64,000 bases of DNA from Tribonema minus. Taxonomy: Eukaryota > Sar > Xanthophyceae > Tribonematales > Tribonemataceae. Shown here piece by piece: positions 1-10,943 of the stretch. Both the position numbers and the translations under genes were made by a program. Each line of letters opens with the position of its first letter. Position 1 is the first letter of the stretch. The notes under the pieces were generated by a model that saw nothing but the letters and a program-made list of their open reading frames with translations, ran no database searches and was not told the DNA's origin. The stretch covers positions 744,001 through 808,000 of the forward strand of contig JAFCMP010000379.1 of the NCBI GenBank assembly GCA_017506865.1, given 5' to 3'.

Positions 1-200
1 AAAACTGGGTGAATGCAGTGGCGCTGGGGGCACTTGGCTCTGGCACTCTGACTTGAATTCAAGCATGTTGCTGGTGCAATGGATTATGGGCTCAACAACT
101 GACCTACCTGCCTGTCGGCACTCAACCGCTTTTGCATGATTGAAAGCGTGCGTATGCCTCTCCTGATGCTTTTTTCGCCCCTTGTGATGGTTGTGTAAAG

Positions 201-3200
201 GTGGTGTTTGAGGAGCTAGGGTTCACGGCATGCTACAGATGTCCACCTGCTGCCCTCAGTGTGTACCTAGAGCAGGTGGGTGGTACAAGAGCAAGCCAGT
301 GTCACTATACTAGCTACTTCACGGCACAACATTGAATGTTAAACTCGTCTCAAAGGCCACTTTCACAGACTTTACCATTGGCTGTTTGCCTGTGAAGCGG
401 ATCACAGCATGCGCAGGGCGTGCTTTGTCAGAAAACACTGTGAGCGCTCCTGAGGGAGGTGAGACATGAAGGCAATAAAGGCATGGATCAGACACACAAT
501 GCTTTGCAGACCAGTAGCAGCCTGACAGTGGTGTGACCACTTGATACTTGACAAAACACTCATGAGATATGCGTATGCACAACAGAGCTTTGCTGGAGTT
601 GCAAAAATTCTTGTTAAGGCATGCCATGCACGAGTGCTGGCTGTACCTATTGTGTCGAAGTGGTATGCATACCAGTTCAGCACAACGCTATGCTCATCTT
701 GAGCCTTTGAGTGCGAGGCATGCGAGAGGAGTTCAGCAGCGCTGGCATAAAATTGGAGACAAACCAGGGGCCAGCAAGGGGGCGCAAAAGGAGGGGAAAG
801 TGATTGCACACGAAGGCATGTAACTTTGGTGAAAAACACATGACCATAGGTCCTCTGGGCACGGCAACACCAGTAACAATACAACACCTAGGCAGCTCTG
901 CAGCGAGTTTGCTCAAATCAGTTAACAACAGTGGACCTGAATTTGAACTGATGGTGATAATATAATGTAATGATGCTGGTCTCACCTGTGCAGATGATGG
1001 AGGAAGAGCGAGATGCTGCTGTGGCTGCTGCAGTGGGAGTGTCGCCACTGTCATTACCCGCGCAACGGGCATCCCCCGTCTTGGAGGTTGTTCAGGATCT
1101 GCCCGCACCTTCCGCTGCTAACGCAGCCGCTGCAGCTGCTGCCGCCGCGGCAGCCAACAGCGCTGAGGTTTACAGCAATGCTCTGCCACCCGCTGATGCC
1201 ATGGTGGTGGTGGACATGGGTTTTTCGTTTACACATGTGTTCTGCTTCTACAAGGGACGGGCGCTGCAGCATGCAGTGAGTGCTTACTTGCGTGCATACA
1301 TTTACTTCCGAACTACTAGTATTTCAGGGCATTTGTGACATGCACTTCTTGTCCACTATGGAATGACGTGCACACTGGTGTGGGAAGCAGCTGCTTAGAG
1401 CTAGAATAAATTCATGCCATCTATCGTACATCGCAAAGCTCGCAAATTTGCCAGGGTTGAACGCTGTTGCAGTACCTGAAAGTACCTTGATACAGGTCTA
1501 GACTATGCCAAACCGATTAGGGCAGTGGCAGATGTCACAATTACATTGTGACTTCAATGTCCCAGTAGCTCTGGCGTAGTATAGGTCGCCCTTTGATTGG
1601 CGCTTGTCATGAGTGCAGACCATGCATTTAGACTGGCTAGTTGAAATGTGTATACATATGTGTGTGGCCTGCCTTAGTTCAAACTGTCAGTGCCTACATC
1701 TGCACCACTATAGCAATTGCACAATTTGATTGTGCGAGTAATACCAGTAAGACCAGGATGCACACATACCTCATACACACATGCGTCCCCCCCTTTTCTG
1801 CTGTGTGTGCAGACAGTCCGTTTGAATGTGGGTGGCAAGCTGCTGACCAACTACCTCAAGGAAGTGTTGTCATACAGACAGCTCAATGTCATGGACGAGT
1901 TTGATCTGGTCACACAGGTAGGTACACACACGTGTGTACATTTGTGGGGTGAGCCAGTAAGTTTGCATGTACTTCTAAGATGGATGTGGTACTTGTATGA
2001 GTGCACTCGCTTGCGCTCTAAGTAAAGCACTGTTGAAGCGTATGCATACAACATATTGCCCGTAGGAAGCCATCTTGCTTTAAAAGCGAGCAGGTGTTTC
2101 ACCACGATCACAGGCTTGAGAGGTGCAGGTTGCATGCAAGTAATGGTGCCTGTCTGGTGTCACAACAGGCACTGAGGGGGTGGAGCTTCTGCGCACAGTC
2201 TATCTGTTTGTCACGCTGGTTGTCTTATCCTGTCAGATCTTGTCAAGTGACCTTGACCTAGAGCTCTGCCAGGCGTGACACCTGGCCATGTGCTGCTGTT
2301 CCGTACGTGTCTCATCATGACATCAGCATCATAATTGTAATGCCTGTCATTGGTGTCATGGCAGGCGATGGAGTCAACATGTTATGTGGCACAAGACTTC
2401 AAACACGACATGCTGGCTACCAGGGGACTAGCTTCTCCAGCACACGGGCCTATAGTGCGGGAGTTTGTGTTGCCAGACTACAAAAATGTGCTGCAGGGCT
2501 ATGTCAGAGACCCTAGTGAGGTAAGCACATGACCACATCACTTGAAGTGTGACCTGATGATCTGCATCCGCTGCCCCACATACTTTTTGACATGATATTG
2601 GTTGAAGATTCTCCCTTGTTGAAAGAATGTGCTTGCCGCAACCAGCATTTGGGCCGAGAGCTATGCGTGGCACTGCTGCTAGTGCTGTATTGTATACTTT
2701 GTAGCATATAGTGGCAACACGATGTGCAGTGTGGGTACACGAATCATCAAATGTTATCACAGCACGTATACTGCAACGCATATGACATTCTACTTGTTAG
2801 AACACTCTTGTGGGGACACTTTTCAGAGTGGATAATACTGTGGATCGGTCTTGATTTTATGACTTTGAGATCTGCCGTATTGCCGATGCCAATACATCTA
2901 CTTAGCATGGAAGTGACCCACCATGGATTGCTCCAATGGATGAACTGCAGGTGAATGACATAGTTCAGCATATATGTAATGTATACAAGGTCCAGATATG
3001 TGTCGTATCGTGAACTCAGGTGAGAATGTCCATTCTCACTGTGGTGTTCTGCAAATTTTCAAGGCCATTCATTTCTCTCAGCTATTTCTCATGCTCTAAT
3101 GTACGTTAAGCTTCAATGTGGTACACTCTTAGTGCTTTAGTGTCAACGAGAACCTTGTCTCCTTTGCCTCAACACCTCTTGCTGTTATCTTGCAGTTTAC

Positions 3201-4880
3201 GCCGGAGCAGCGGCGTGAGCACATGGCTGAAGATGCTCCACAGTCTCTCAGGCTTGAGAGTGAGAGGTTTGCCGTGCCCGAGTTGCTGTTCAAGCCCTCT
3301 GATATCGGCATCAAACAGGCGGGAGTGGCGGAGTGTATTGTGCAAGCCATACACAAGTGAGTGCATGCTAGATGACACGTACAGAATAGATGCCACATCT
3401 GATGGTGTCCATCTTCTGAATGTTGTTGTCAATGTCGGGGGCCCTTCAGCACTACACGGCTCGTGCAACACTTACACAATATACAGTTGTCAAAATATGT
3501 GGCCGCCGTATGGATGATCTTTATTACAAGAAAACTAAAACAGGTGATCAAGGATTTGACTACAACAATCACTGTTTTGTGTCATATGTTGGGAGCCTAC
3601 GAAATCAGGCTCTGTTCACATAGGGTGTTGCTACAGTATCCCTTGCAGATGCAATACTTGTGATCGGCTATCAGCTCATAGTGACGAGTTGGGATTTAGC
3701 AGGCGTATGCTGCCACGGCACATCCTTTGCTGTTGAGCATCTCCACATCACTAGCAGCAATGAGCTCGTGTGGCTGAGTCTTTGGAGAATCAAATCTCAT
3801 GCACCATTGGTGGCGGCAGGTGTCACAATGTTTTCTTCAACACGCATTTGCTATGCCACAGTGGTAGTTCTGATTTGTGCTGCATTCCCTACACTGCCGC
3901 TGATTATGCCCATCAATAGACTTTTGACGCCAGTGGTCTCAACGTACAAATGCCCATGCAATTATCGCTGTGTCCAACAGGTGTCCACCCTTCTTGCAGC
4001 CAGTGCTCCCTGGCAATGTGCTGCTCACAGGTGGCTGTGCTAACTTTCCAGGGCTGCAGGTAACGACCTTGATACAATAATTGAATTTTTGCAGCTGTTT
4101 CACTTGAGAGTCTTCTGATGAGCGCAGTGATGAGCTGTGCTCACCACACACGTGCAGGCGTTTGAATGAAGTGCATCTTGCTGCAAGTACTTCAGTGCTG
4201 AGCACAGTGCAGCCTTGTCAAATGCACTTGATGAGCAGCTCTGACAAATGCCACTGCGCAATGCAGGTTATCGCACATTGTTCATGGGCAGGGTTGACAG
4301 CTCTTGATCATACACAATAATGCCCAAGTTTTACTTCAAGTAACGTTTCTTGAGATCTGCTGTCCTTGTCATGCCACCATATGGCCTACTGCTACTTTTG
4401 CTGCTACTCGTTGTAGCCAACAACATCTGCATTTGCCGGCTTTTTGCCACTGGAGCTGCGACAAACCACTACGACAGACCTAGAAGCTGCCAGAACCCGC
4501 ACAAGTGTCATGAATGCTGTCATGGCTACATAGTCTCTTTCTGCACCCGGTGGCTGCACTTTCGTGCTCTTCCAACTATGACCACTCATGGTCATGATCA
4601 TGACGGTGATGCTCATAGGTGCAGTACTGATCACCTTGGCGACTTGGCAACATCTCTGTGTGTGCTGCCATTTCAGGAGCGTCTGCAAGAAGAGCTCAGG
4701 AGCCTGGTGCCCTGGTACGCAACAGTACGTGTGAGGACACCACTAGCACCACATCTACACGCATGGCGTGGAGGGTCTCATTTTGCTGCTGGTCCTGATT
4801 TCACAGCATTTGCCGTGACCAGAGAAGAGTACAATGAGCAGGGGCATCGGTTCTGTCGGGAGCGATTCTCAGACTGGTGA
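201..4880 (+). CDS. ARP6: Actin-related protein 6 (ARP6), 5' partial, 7 exons
   Basis: ARP6 is a nuclear actin-fold subunit of the SWR1/SRCAP complex, which deposits histone H2A.Z. Exons seen: 201-275, 994-1275, 1813-1917, 2365-2520, 3196-3356, 3981-4059 and 4677-4880 (stop TGA). All have GT-AG borders and compatible phases, giving 353 residues. Family motifs appear in order: VVFEELGF; VVVDMGFSFTHV; VGGKLLTNYLKE followed by SYRQLNVMDE; CYVAQDF; RFAVPELLFKPSDIGI; LLTGG; HAWRGGS; and the C-terminal VTREEYNEQGH segment. The N-terminal actin strands are missing, so the first exon(s) lie left of the window; bases 1-200 look like intron. The second exon carries an unusual insert of about 60 residues, rich in Ala, between the VVFEELGF block and the VVVDMGFSFTH strand. 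Identity is secure; the first visible exon is short and slightly less certain. Confidence 0.93.
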
Positions 4881-5559
4881 AGTGTAGGCCTCTATGCACA
4901 TCACCATCTGGTGCCATTGGTAGTCTCAGTGGTGACCGACATGATTTGTTCAGAAACACATTGGTGTGCATGATGCGAGCTCACACCTGATAAAGAGCGC
5001 CAGACTGTGCAAAGCGCACGGTCCCGGAACTGATGCCTGCAATGCCACCCATTAGTCAGCACTGGTATTGCACCATGCAGGCGCTCTTGGGTACATTTCG
5101 CCAAAGCAACAACAGCAGCAGCACCACCACCAGCATCTGTGTTTGTAGCAATGGGCACACATGCCTGAGTTGTCTCTCAAAGATGTCACCAAACGCCAAC
5201 ACCTACCTCTCTTGAGATGGTCTGAGCGGAGAACACGCCAAGTTGAAACATCGTCAAAACACTTCCTAGTGGCACAGACCAGCTGCCATCTTTGCGCACG
5301 CATGTGTGCAGGGGGAGCAACGATGACCATGGCACAAGCACTATGCAGCAAAATAAATCAAACCTTGGCACAGCTGCATTTTAAGCAAATAACACATGGT
5401 GACGAACACACGCCCATTTGTGTTCAGGCATCCTCTCTACAAGCTGCTCGTAGTGGAAGACCTGCCCTGTCAATGTTCATACACGCTGCATGCTCAATGC
5501 TGATGTTCACATGTACACATCAATGCTCATACGCACTGTGTGCTGACAGCAGCAAGAGG
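4881..5559. other. Intergenic sequence with no recognised gene
   Basis: This stretch follows the ARP6 stop codon. I see no ORF with family motifs on either strand. It contains a short CAA/CAG/CAC-type low-complexity run at about 5105-5145, on the plus strand. The short reading frames here look like chance. Confidence 0.5.
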
Positions 5560-6060
5560 CAGTGTAGTGCATGTTTTGCTTGGTGACTGGCCTAATTTGT
5601 CTTCCCCATCTTACGTCAATGCGCAAGTGCATGTCTGGTATTTGTGTGGCTACAGCGGCACATCTGTGAGAGAGGTTGAATTACACCCTGCATCGGCTTG
5701 TTTACAGGTCTCTAGCACATCACATTTGCGGCAACAGGTCGATGATTGTTGTTGTGCATGTGCATGCTGCACATGTGAATGAAGCAAGGGCGCTGAAATC
5801 ATTTTGCATGTCACTGAGCCTCCAGCATTTGACACAACGATTGATGGAGAGCACGGCTGAATTGGTCAATGCAGCGCTGGATGGTCAATACATTACCTGC
5901 TGGAATCATGTCCGCGTTCGTGCAATTGATCGCATTGCCTGCATGCTGCTAGACACCAGTGATGATTTCTGAATCAAAACAGGGTTCATTTGCATGGCAA
6001 GCGACACCATGGGCACACATGTGTTCAAGAGGTAAGTCGCAGGAAGATTTAAAATGGCAC
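5560..6060. repeat. Dispersed repeat X, copy 1
   Basis: About 0.5 kb closely resembles 31545-32045 in the same orientation. Shared landmarks include 'caagtgcatgtctggtattt' near 5626 and 31609, 'gtgagagaggttgaattaca' near 5666 and 31645, and the 'catgctgctagacaccagtg' string near 5941 and 31917. Neither copy keeps a long shared ORF, so this is an old non-coding repeat or a decayed mobile element. Confidence 0.75.
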
Positions 6061-6152
6061 ACGTACATGATTGCAATACCTCGAGACGGGACTGGTGGAC
6101 GAGGACTAGACACCGTTTTTGGGGTCCGCTGGGCCGCCGGAGAGTCGCAGTA

Positions 6153-6650
6153 TGGACATCGTGCTGCCTGCTGACGCCTTCCCGGTGACTAGCTATGACG
6201 ATCCGACACGTCAACTACCGCTCATGGTGGACATCACCTGCTTCAAGGCACAGGTGGCATCGCGGCGGAGAAGACTGCAGCAGACTCCGAGCGTTGCTGC
6301 CACGATCAAGAGGCCGCCCAAAGCACCCACTTTTCTGGTCATGTTTATCAGAATTGCTACAAACTTGCCACTTTGGCAATCGGGTCATTTGGCAGCATCA
6401 GCAGCATCGGGGCGCAGGGGCGGAAGCTGCTGGAGGCTGTGGCGACGGAGTATGCCAGCAGGATGTCAGTGCCCGGAGGAGCGCGCCCTAAAGCTCTCAA
6501 GGACATCGCCCTGGCGCGCTTACGCTCGGCTCTGTCGGCAGCGCTCCACATGGCATACTCTGGCCGTGTCATGACACACATGGCAGAATCCAGGGGGGGG
6601 GGGGCACATGGACGAGGACGTAGGGAGGATCCCAAGATGCCGTTTGGTGG
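6153..6650 (+). pseudogene. Retrotransposon restriction-like endonuclease C-terminus, decayed (copy 1)
   Basis: The frame opening at 6153 encodes MDIVLPADAFPV, then PLMVDITCFKAQV. This pattern, an acidic residue followed by a hydrophobic strand ending in D-x-T, is what I expect of the PD-(D/E)XK-type endonuclease at the C-terminus of early-branching non-LTR retrotransposon proteins. The same organisation occurs in the longer fragment at 25.2-26.3 kb (FMDIVFG ... CCIDVT). After about residue 35 the frame is disrupted relative to copy 2. A helical tail (KLATLAIGSFGSI, then KLLEAVATEYASR) continues in another frame to about 6620. No reverse transcriptase domain is present, so this is a dead 3' fragment. 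Assignment to the endonuclease class is inference from motifs. Confidence 0.55.
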
Positions 6651-7038
6651 CGGCGGCGTTTTGAGTGGTTGTTATTGAGACACTTTCAGACTGTCATACG
6701 ACATGTAGATTCCGTACAGCAAGCTTCAAGTTAGATGCCATTCATCTGGGCTTTTTCGCGCCCTTGGCAAGAATTAAAAAAAAGTACTATACAGGATGCC
6801 GCGGTAGATGTACATAGACACTGTGGTAGATGAGAACAAACAGAGAGCCTGTGGCTTTTCCTCAGAGGCTTTAAATCACAGCATATGTACAGGTTGAACG
6901 CGCGCACATATGTTGGTGTCTTCCTTGCCTGCTGATGAGAAAGTCTTGGCAAGCACGCACACTTGCGTGCAAAATGCTTGACTTCTGCTGTACGTTGACT
7001 ATTCAAGATGTTACAGTGCCTTCTGTGTGCACCTGTGT

Positions 7039-7098
7039 TTGCATCTTCCACAGTTGCCTTGCATCTTCCACAGTTGCCTTGCATCTTCTACAGTTGCC
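7039..7098. repeat. 20-bp tandem repeat, three copies
   Basis: The unit 'ttgcatcttccacagttgcc' is present three times head to tail, with one substitution in the third copy. The matching place in repeat Y copy 2 (about 25070-25100) has a single diverged unit, so the expansion happened after the duplication. Confidence 0.9.
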
Positions 7099-7129
7099 TC
7101 ATAGAGCATCGTGCATCGCTTGAGTATCA

Positions 7130-7770
7130 ATGTCTGACAGAGTGCATCACACTTGTACAGCAGCTGCTGACATGATCGCTGACAAAGCCTGTGTTCATGC
7201 ACCAGTTGCAACTGCTTGTGTTGCACGGCTCCATCAGCCAGCCTGGTGTGGCAGATGCATATACGTGAAGTGAGGCAGAGGAAGCCATGAGTAGTTCATA
7301 CGCATGCATTAAGCTGAGGGGTGTGTGATGCAGCCAGCAGCTGGGCCTATGCATCTAGAAATGCCATTTACACAATGCCGCTGATACGAGCAGGGGGGGA
7401 GGGCAATGACATGATTGGCACATGCAAACACTCAGTCTGCTAAATGAATGTCGGCATTCATGTTGGCATACTTTTGAGCACAGGAACTGTCGGTAGCTCA
7501 CCATAGAAGCTGCACTGTGTTCGAGGGCCAGTTGTACCTGTGCATGAGACGCAAACGAAATTGCTGAATCATTGTCTTGCAACAGGATGTGCTCAAAGCA
7601 TTATACATGTGCATCACTACTATGAAGATTAAATGCAGGAGCGCTACTTTCTGACTAACAGGAAGGGAGGAGCAGGTTGCAATTGAAGTTTGTTGATAAG
7701 CAAGCAACAGGCAGAAAACCAGAGCATAGCAAAACCTCACCACCAACTTGAAGTGCGCACACATGCATGG
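7130..7770 (-). pseudogene. Decayed copy of the hypothetical gene at 10.9-11.8 kb
   Basis: This stretch aligns by eye with about 11365-12000 in the same orientation. Shared pieces include 'gcacacatg' ends, 'ttggcatacttttgagcaca' (7463) versus 'tcggcatacttttgaacaca' (11728), and the 'ggctccatcagccagcctg' block (7226) versus 'ggctccacaagccagcctg' (11459). On the minus strand the 11.6-kb copy reads openly through YADMHAAVFACANDVPPS. The copy here has two stop codons in the corresponding frame. It is therefore the degenerate partner. Confidence 0.55.
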
Positions 7771-7939
7771 TTTTTCAAAGGCGGCCGCGGTGGCTTAGCA
7801 AGCGAATCCAGGTTGAGGGACGAAAGCTCAATGCGCATAAACGCGGCACCGCTGAGAAGATTGTCATGACAGCGACATCACTGTGTTGAGGTTGCCGTGG
7901 CTTCGTCGTCAGCACGCCATTCGCATGATATAGCGCGTG

Positions 7940-8095
7940 CGTATTTTACTCACTGTGCCACGATCCTCTCCGTCAGGCACAGATGGGGCATGCGCCGTCG
8001 ATGCAAACGCTTCGATGAGGCCTTCCTCGTTCATTTCAGTGTCCGACAGATCCGTCCCCACTGCTGCTGCAGCAACAGCAGCAGGGACGTCCGCC
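7940..8095 (-). pseudogene. Orphan first-exon-like ORF, intact copy of a duplicated exon
   Basis: On the minus strand a frame starts at ATG 8095 with MADVPAAVAAAAVG, continues through SDTEMNEEGLIEAFAS, and ends at a good 5' splice site (ACA|GTGAGT) near 7953. The homologous piece at 21140-21279 has the same start and the same donor but lacks one base in the alanine-rich part, which shifts its frame. No further exons of this gene follow here: the DNA to the left is the decayed 7.1-7.8 kb block. I infer a first exon separated from its gene body by an internal deletion. The protein family is not recognised. Confidence 0.45.
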
Positions 8096-8159
8096 ATGGC
8101 AGCCCCAGGCACGGCCTGACTTCAGAATACGAGAACAACAAGTGATGAACCGAGCTCCA

Positions 8160-8535
8160 GAACTTCAATTCCGTTACCAAAACTTCAAACTTGAGAGGAG
8201 ACGAGCTCGCCAGAGCAAGAGCAAGGCTTTGTCGTCCAACGCGCTAGGAAGAGCTGAGGCTACGACAGTGGGGTGCGCCGTCGCTTGTCCCGGTTGCGCT
8301 ATTGCGGGAGGCTCAAAAGGTGGGAGCGCGGAGAGCGTCGGTTCAATGCGGCTGTTGCAGGACCGCTTCTGACGGGATACCATCTGGCTTGGCGATCATA
8401 CACTGGCGCAAATGTGCCTCCAGGTGAGGTCACAGGCGGCCAGCACCCTTCTTCTGGGAGAAAAGAGCTGCGCTTCATTTATCGTAACGACCCTCTCTGG
8501 TGTTCGTGATCCCCTCGGTAGTGCATACCATGGCG
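8160..8535. other. Copy-specific GC-rich insertion inside repeat Z
   Basis: The flanks match the second copy (21.13-21.32 and 21.38 kb onward), where only about 60 bp separates them. Here about 375 bp lies between. It is more GC-rich than its surroundings, and its reading frames contain no family motif I recognise. It is either an insertion in this copy or a deletion in the other. Confidence 0.5.
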
Positions 8536-8539
8536 CGCC

Positions 8540-9720
8540 TCTAGCGCTTCTGTCATCCATTGTGGGTGCTTCATTTCATGACACGAGCTCCCAGGGCTTC
8601 CGTGAAGTGTGCTTACAGTACTGGGAGTGCACGAATTTGACCCTGATGTTGTGCGCTTAGCAAATGGCATAGTCGCACCATCTGCACTGACATTCAGGGT
8701 TGCTTGCTAACCCCTGCTAGTCTTCCAGGGTCAAGTCACTCAACGATGGCTCGCACGGCAAACTGTGCCTGAGCTGCTTCCTGGCCATGGCTATGGGACC
8801 ACAGCTTCTGAGGACACATGCAATGATGGCTGCACTCTGCACACGAGAGTGGTTCCGCCATCAGCATCCTACTGTCAAGCTGACACATTTACCAGGCGAG
8901 TGTCCTCTGCTTGGGCATCTGGCTTCAAACCTCGTTCAGATTAGGTGCCGTTTGGTCGTTCTCAGAGTAAGCCATGAGCAGCAGCATTCATTGTGTACTG
9001 TCAGTGCAGACATGGAAGCACGTGCTGACTGTGTGTCTATAAGCCATGAACAGTAGGGTTGCCTAGGAAAGTGAGTGCTGTTGGGCATCCGGATTTAGGT
9101 GTGTTTCCGCAGACACCAACAATGTCTAGTGCGAGGCTACCTTTACCCGCCGTTAGCAAGGTGTTTCGTAACGCCTTGGAGGCCTTGAGCTTCGTTTGGC
9201 AGCACTCTAGAGGTCGCCATGAAGCACAAGGCAGCTTGATACACAGGCTCCTTGCCTAGTGGCATCATCGAATAGTCCTAGGTGATTCCGTAGTGTACTG
9301 TTCATGGTTTCTTGCGATCGCTGCCAGTATAGACTGCTGCGGTCAACTGCTTGCCCATTGTCTTGTGCGAACTGGACTAGCACTTGCACTTGTGTTGATA
9401 AGCCATAAGCAGTAGGGTTGCCCAGGGATTCGGGTGCTGTTGGGCAATCCGCGTTTAGGTGTGTATCCACAGGCACCAAAAATGTCCAGCGTGTGAGCAC
9501 CTTTAGCCGCCGTTAGCAAGGGGTTTATTAACGCCTTGGGAGGCCTTGAGATCTGTTTCAGCAGCACCCTAGAGGTCGCCATGTCGTTAAAGGCAGCTTG
9601 GCACACAGGCTCCTTGCCTAGTGGCATCGTCGAACGATCCCAGGTGATACCGTAGTGTACTGCCATGTGCTTCTTGTTAGCATGCGTAGTTTGCGTTTTG
9701 TAGCACTTGTGCTTGCGTGT
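8540..9720. repeat. Segmental repeat Z, copy 1
   Basis: About 1.2 kb is highly similar to 21378-22570, direct orientation, for example 'ggtcaagtcactcaacgatg' at 8730 and 21573. Similarity continues more weakly to about 10.73 kb against 23.77 kb: both contain a 'gcagccact' stretch, a '...agcaagcag.acggcc' stretch and a 'gttgagttgtgt' stretch in the same order. An internal tandem duplication of about 359 bp is annotated separately. No conserved ORF was found across both copies. Confidence 0.9.
9039..9690. repeat. Internal tandem duplication, period about 359 bp
   Basis: Unit 1 begins at 9039 (ataagccatgaacagtaggg) and unit 2 at 9398 (ataagccataagcagtaggg). Both run through 'cgccgttagcaagg', 'cgccttgg', 'ccttgag' and 'ccgtagtgtactg' in the same order. 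The two units differ by many substitutions, so the tandem event is older than the Z/Z' duplication, where both units are also present (21883 and 22238; period about 355 bp). Confidence 0.88.
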
Positions 9721-10943
9721 CTGCCTGGGAAGCCCAATTGATGCTGCTGCCCCATGGATCGTTTCATGTCTAGTCCAATGTGCCCTTCATCGCTTGTAAA
9801 GCTTGATGCAATGCGCTTTTCATCGCTTTTGAAGCTTGTGTGACTGTGCAGTTGGTCAGGAGTTGTTTCAGCTTACTAACTTGACGTTGCACGCATACAC
9901 TATAATCGTGATGCTTCCAGCATTCTTGTTGTCTACAAAGATGGCATTGTGTTAACCAAGCGCCGCCGTGCCGCTCTTGTAACTGTGTTTTTTGCCGTTG
10001 GTGGCTCGTCATGGACTGAGGCTGACCGGAATGGGCGCTCATTCGTTGTGTGCAAGTACCACTGGGTGAATGAGGAAACTTGCGCTGCTTTCATGGGAGT
10101 GGAGTGAAGAAAGCGCTTCAATTGACATGGCAGCCACTGGTGGTGAGTAGCTTGAAAGCTGTAGACATCAGTGGCATAAAGGCGCATCTGAATGGTGTGT
10201 TCATGAGGTGCTGTGCCAGGCATTGGTTTGCGGTACATGCATCGCCACTGCCAACCTAACTTTAGCGTAATAGCGTAATTTCAACACTATCTCGAGATAG
10301 GGAGTCGCACAGTTGCGCATTTCTTTCAATGAGCTGCACCGCTCAAGTAGCTTACGTGGCGTACATGCAGGGGCAGCATGTCGGAGTGTTTGAAATGTGA
10401 GCACATTGTTCAATCGTGGACTGCGGAAGAAGTTTGCACATATGCACTTGTGCAAAAAGCGTCTCAAACGATATTGTAACTTGATTGTCTGTTGATCTGC
10501 AGAGTTGGAGCCATTGGTGCTCAATGACCAGAGGCACTTCGCTTCACGAAGCTGGCACAGCAAGCAGGACGGCCCTTTATGTACCTCAGGAGAGCGTTTT
10601 GTTGAGTTGTGTTTTTGCTGCAATATTATTGTTTTCACTTTTGTGTTGTACTTGTGTGCTATGTTGCTGCTACCTTGGTCATTTATCATACCTCACTGTC
10701 ACTTTCCTGTCAAATGCTGAATGCTAAGCTGCATGACATGTGAACTTCACCTTGGGGTTGATTGGGGTAGTAGATCTATGAAGCCAGGTTGGCTCCCCTT
10801 TGTAACGGCAGTGTCATTTGCCCATGATCAGCAGAAGGGCATGCGCCACTGCAAACATTACATGGCATCGCCAGTGTAGCTACACACCTGCCTTTGCGTG
10901 CGAGGTACTGACGATGGGCACCCTTTCACTGTAGCGTGCTGAC
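9721..10943. other. Diverged continuation of repeat Z and unique spacer; no gene supported
   Basis: Up to about 10.73 kb this matches 22.57-23.77 kb only in patches. A 162-codon minus-strand frame at 10201-10689 is not preserved in the second copy and shows no family motif, so I do not call it a gene. 10740-10943 holds nothing I can identify. Confidence 0.45.

Larger units (their letters stand above)
6135..7176 (+). repeat. Dispersed repeat Y, copy 1 (retroelement 3' end plus tail)
   Basis: About 1.04 kb is nearly identical to 24193-25175 in the same orientation. The first 0.55 kb is the end of a retrotransposon endonuclease ORF. The remainder is non-coding tail that also matches the second copy, including 'tgagtggttgttattgagac' at 6662 and 24720. 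Copy 1 carries a 20-bp tandem triplication at 7039-7098 that copy 2 lacks. Confidence 0.85.

Noticed and set aside
7785-7850. tRNA-like GC-rich hairpin region
   Set aside because: No cloverleaf with proper T-loop and anticodon stem could be drawn.
10201-10689. 162-codon minus-strand frame
   Set aside because: It lies in the duplicated Z region, is not preserved in the second copy, and has no family motif.
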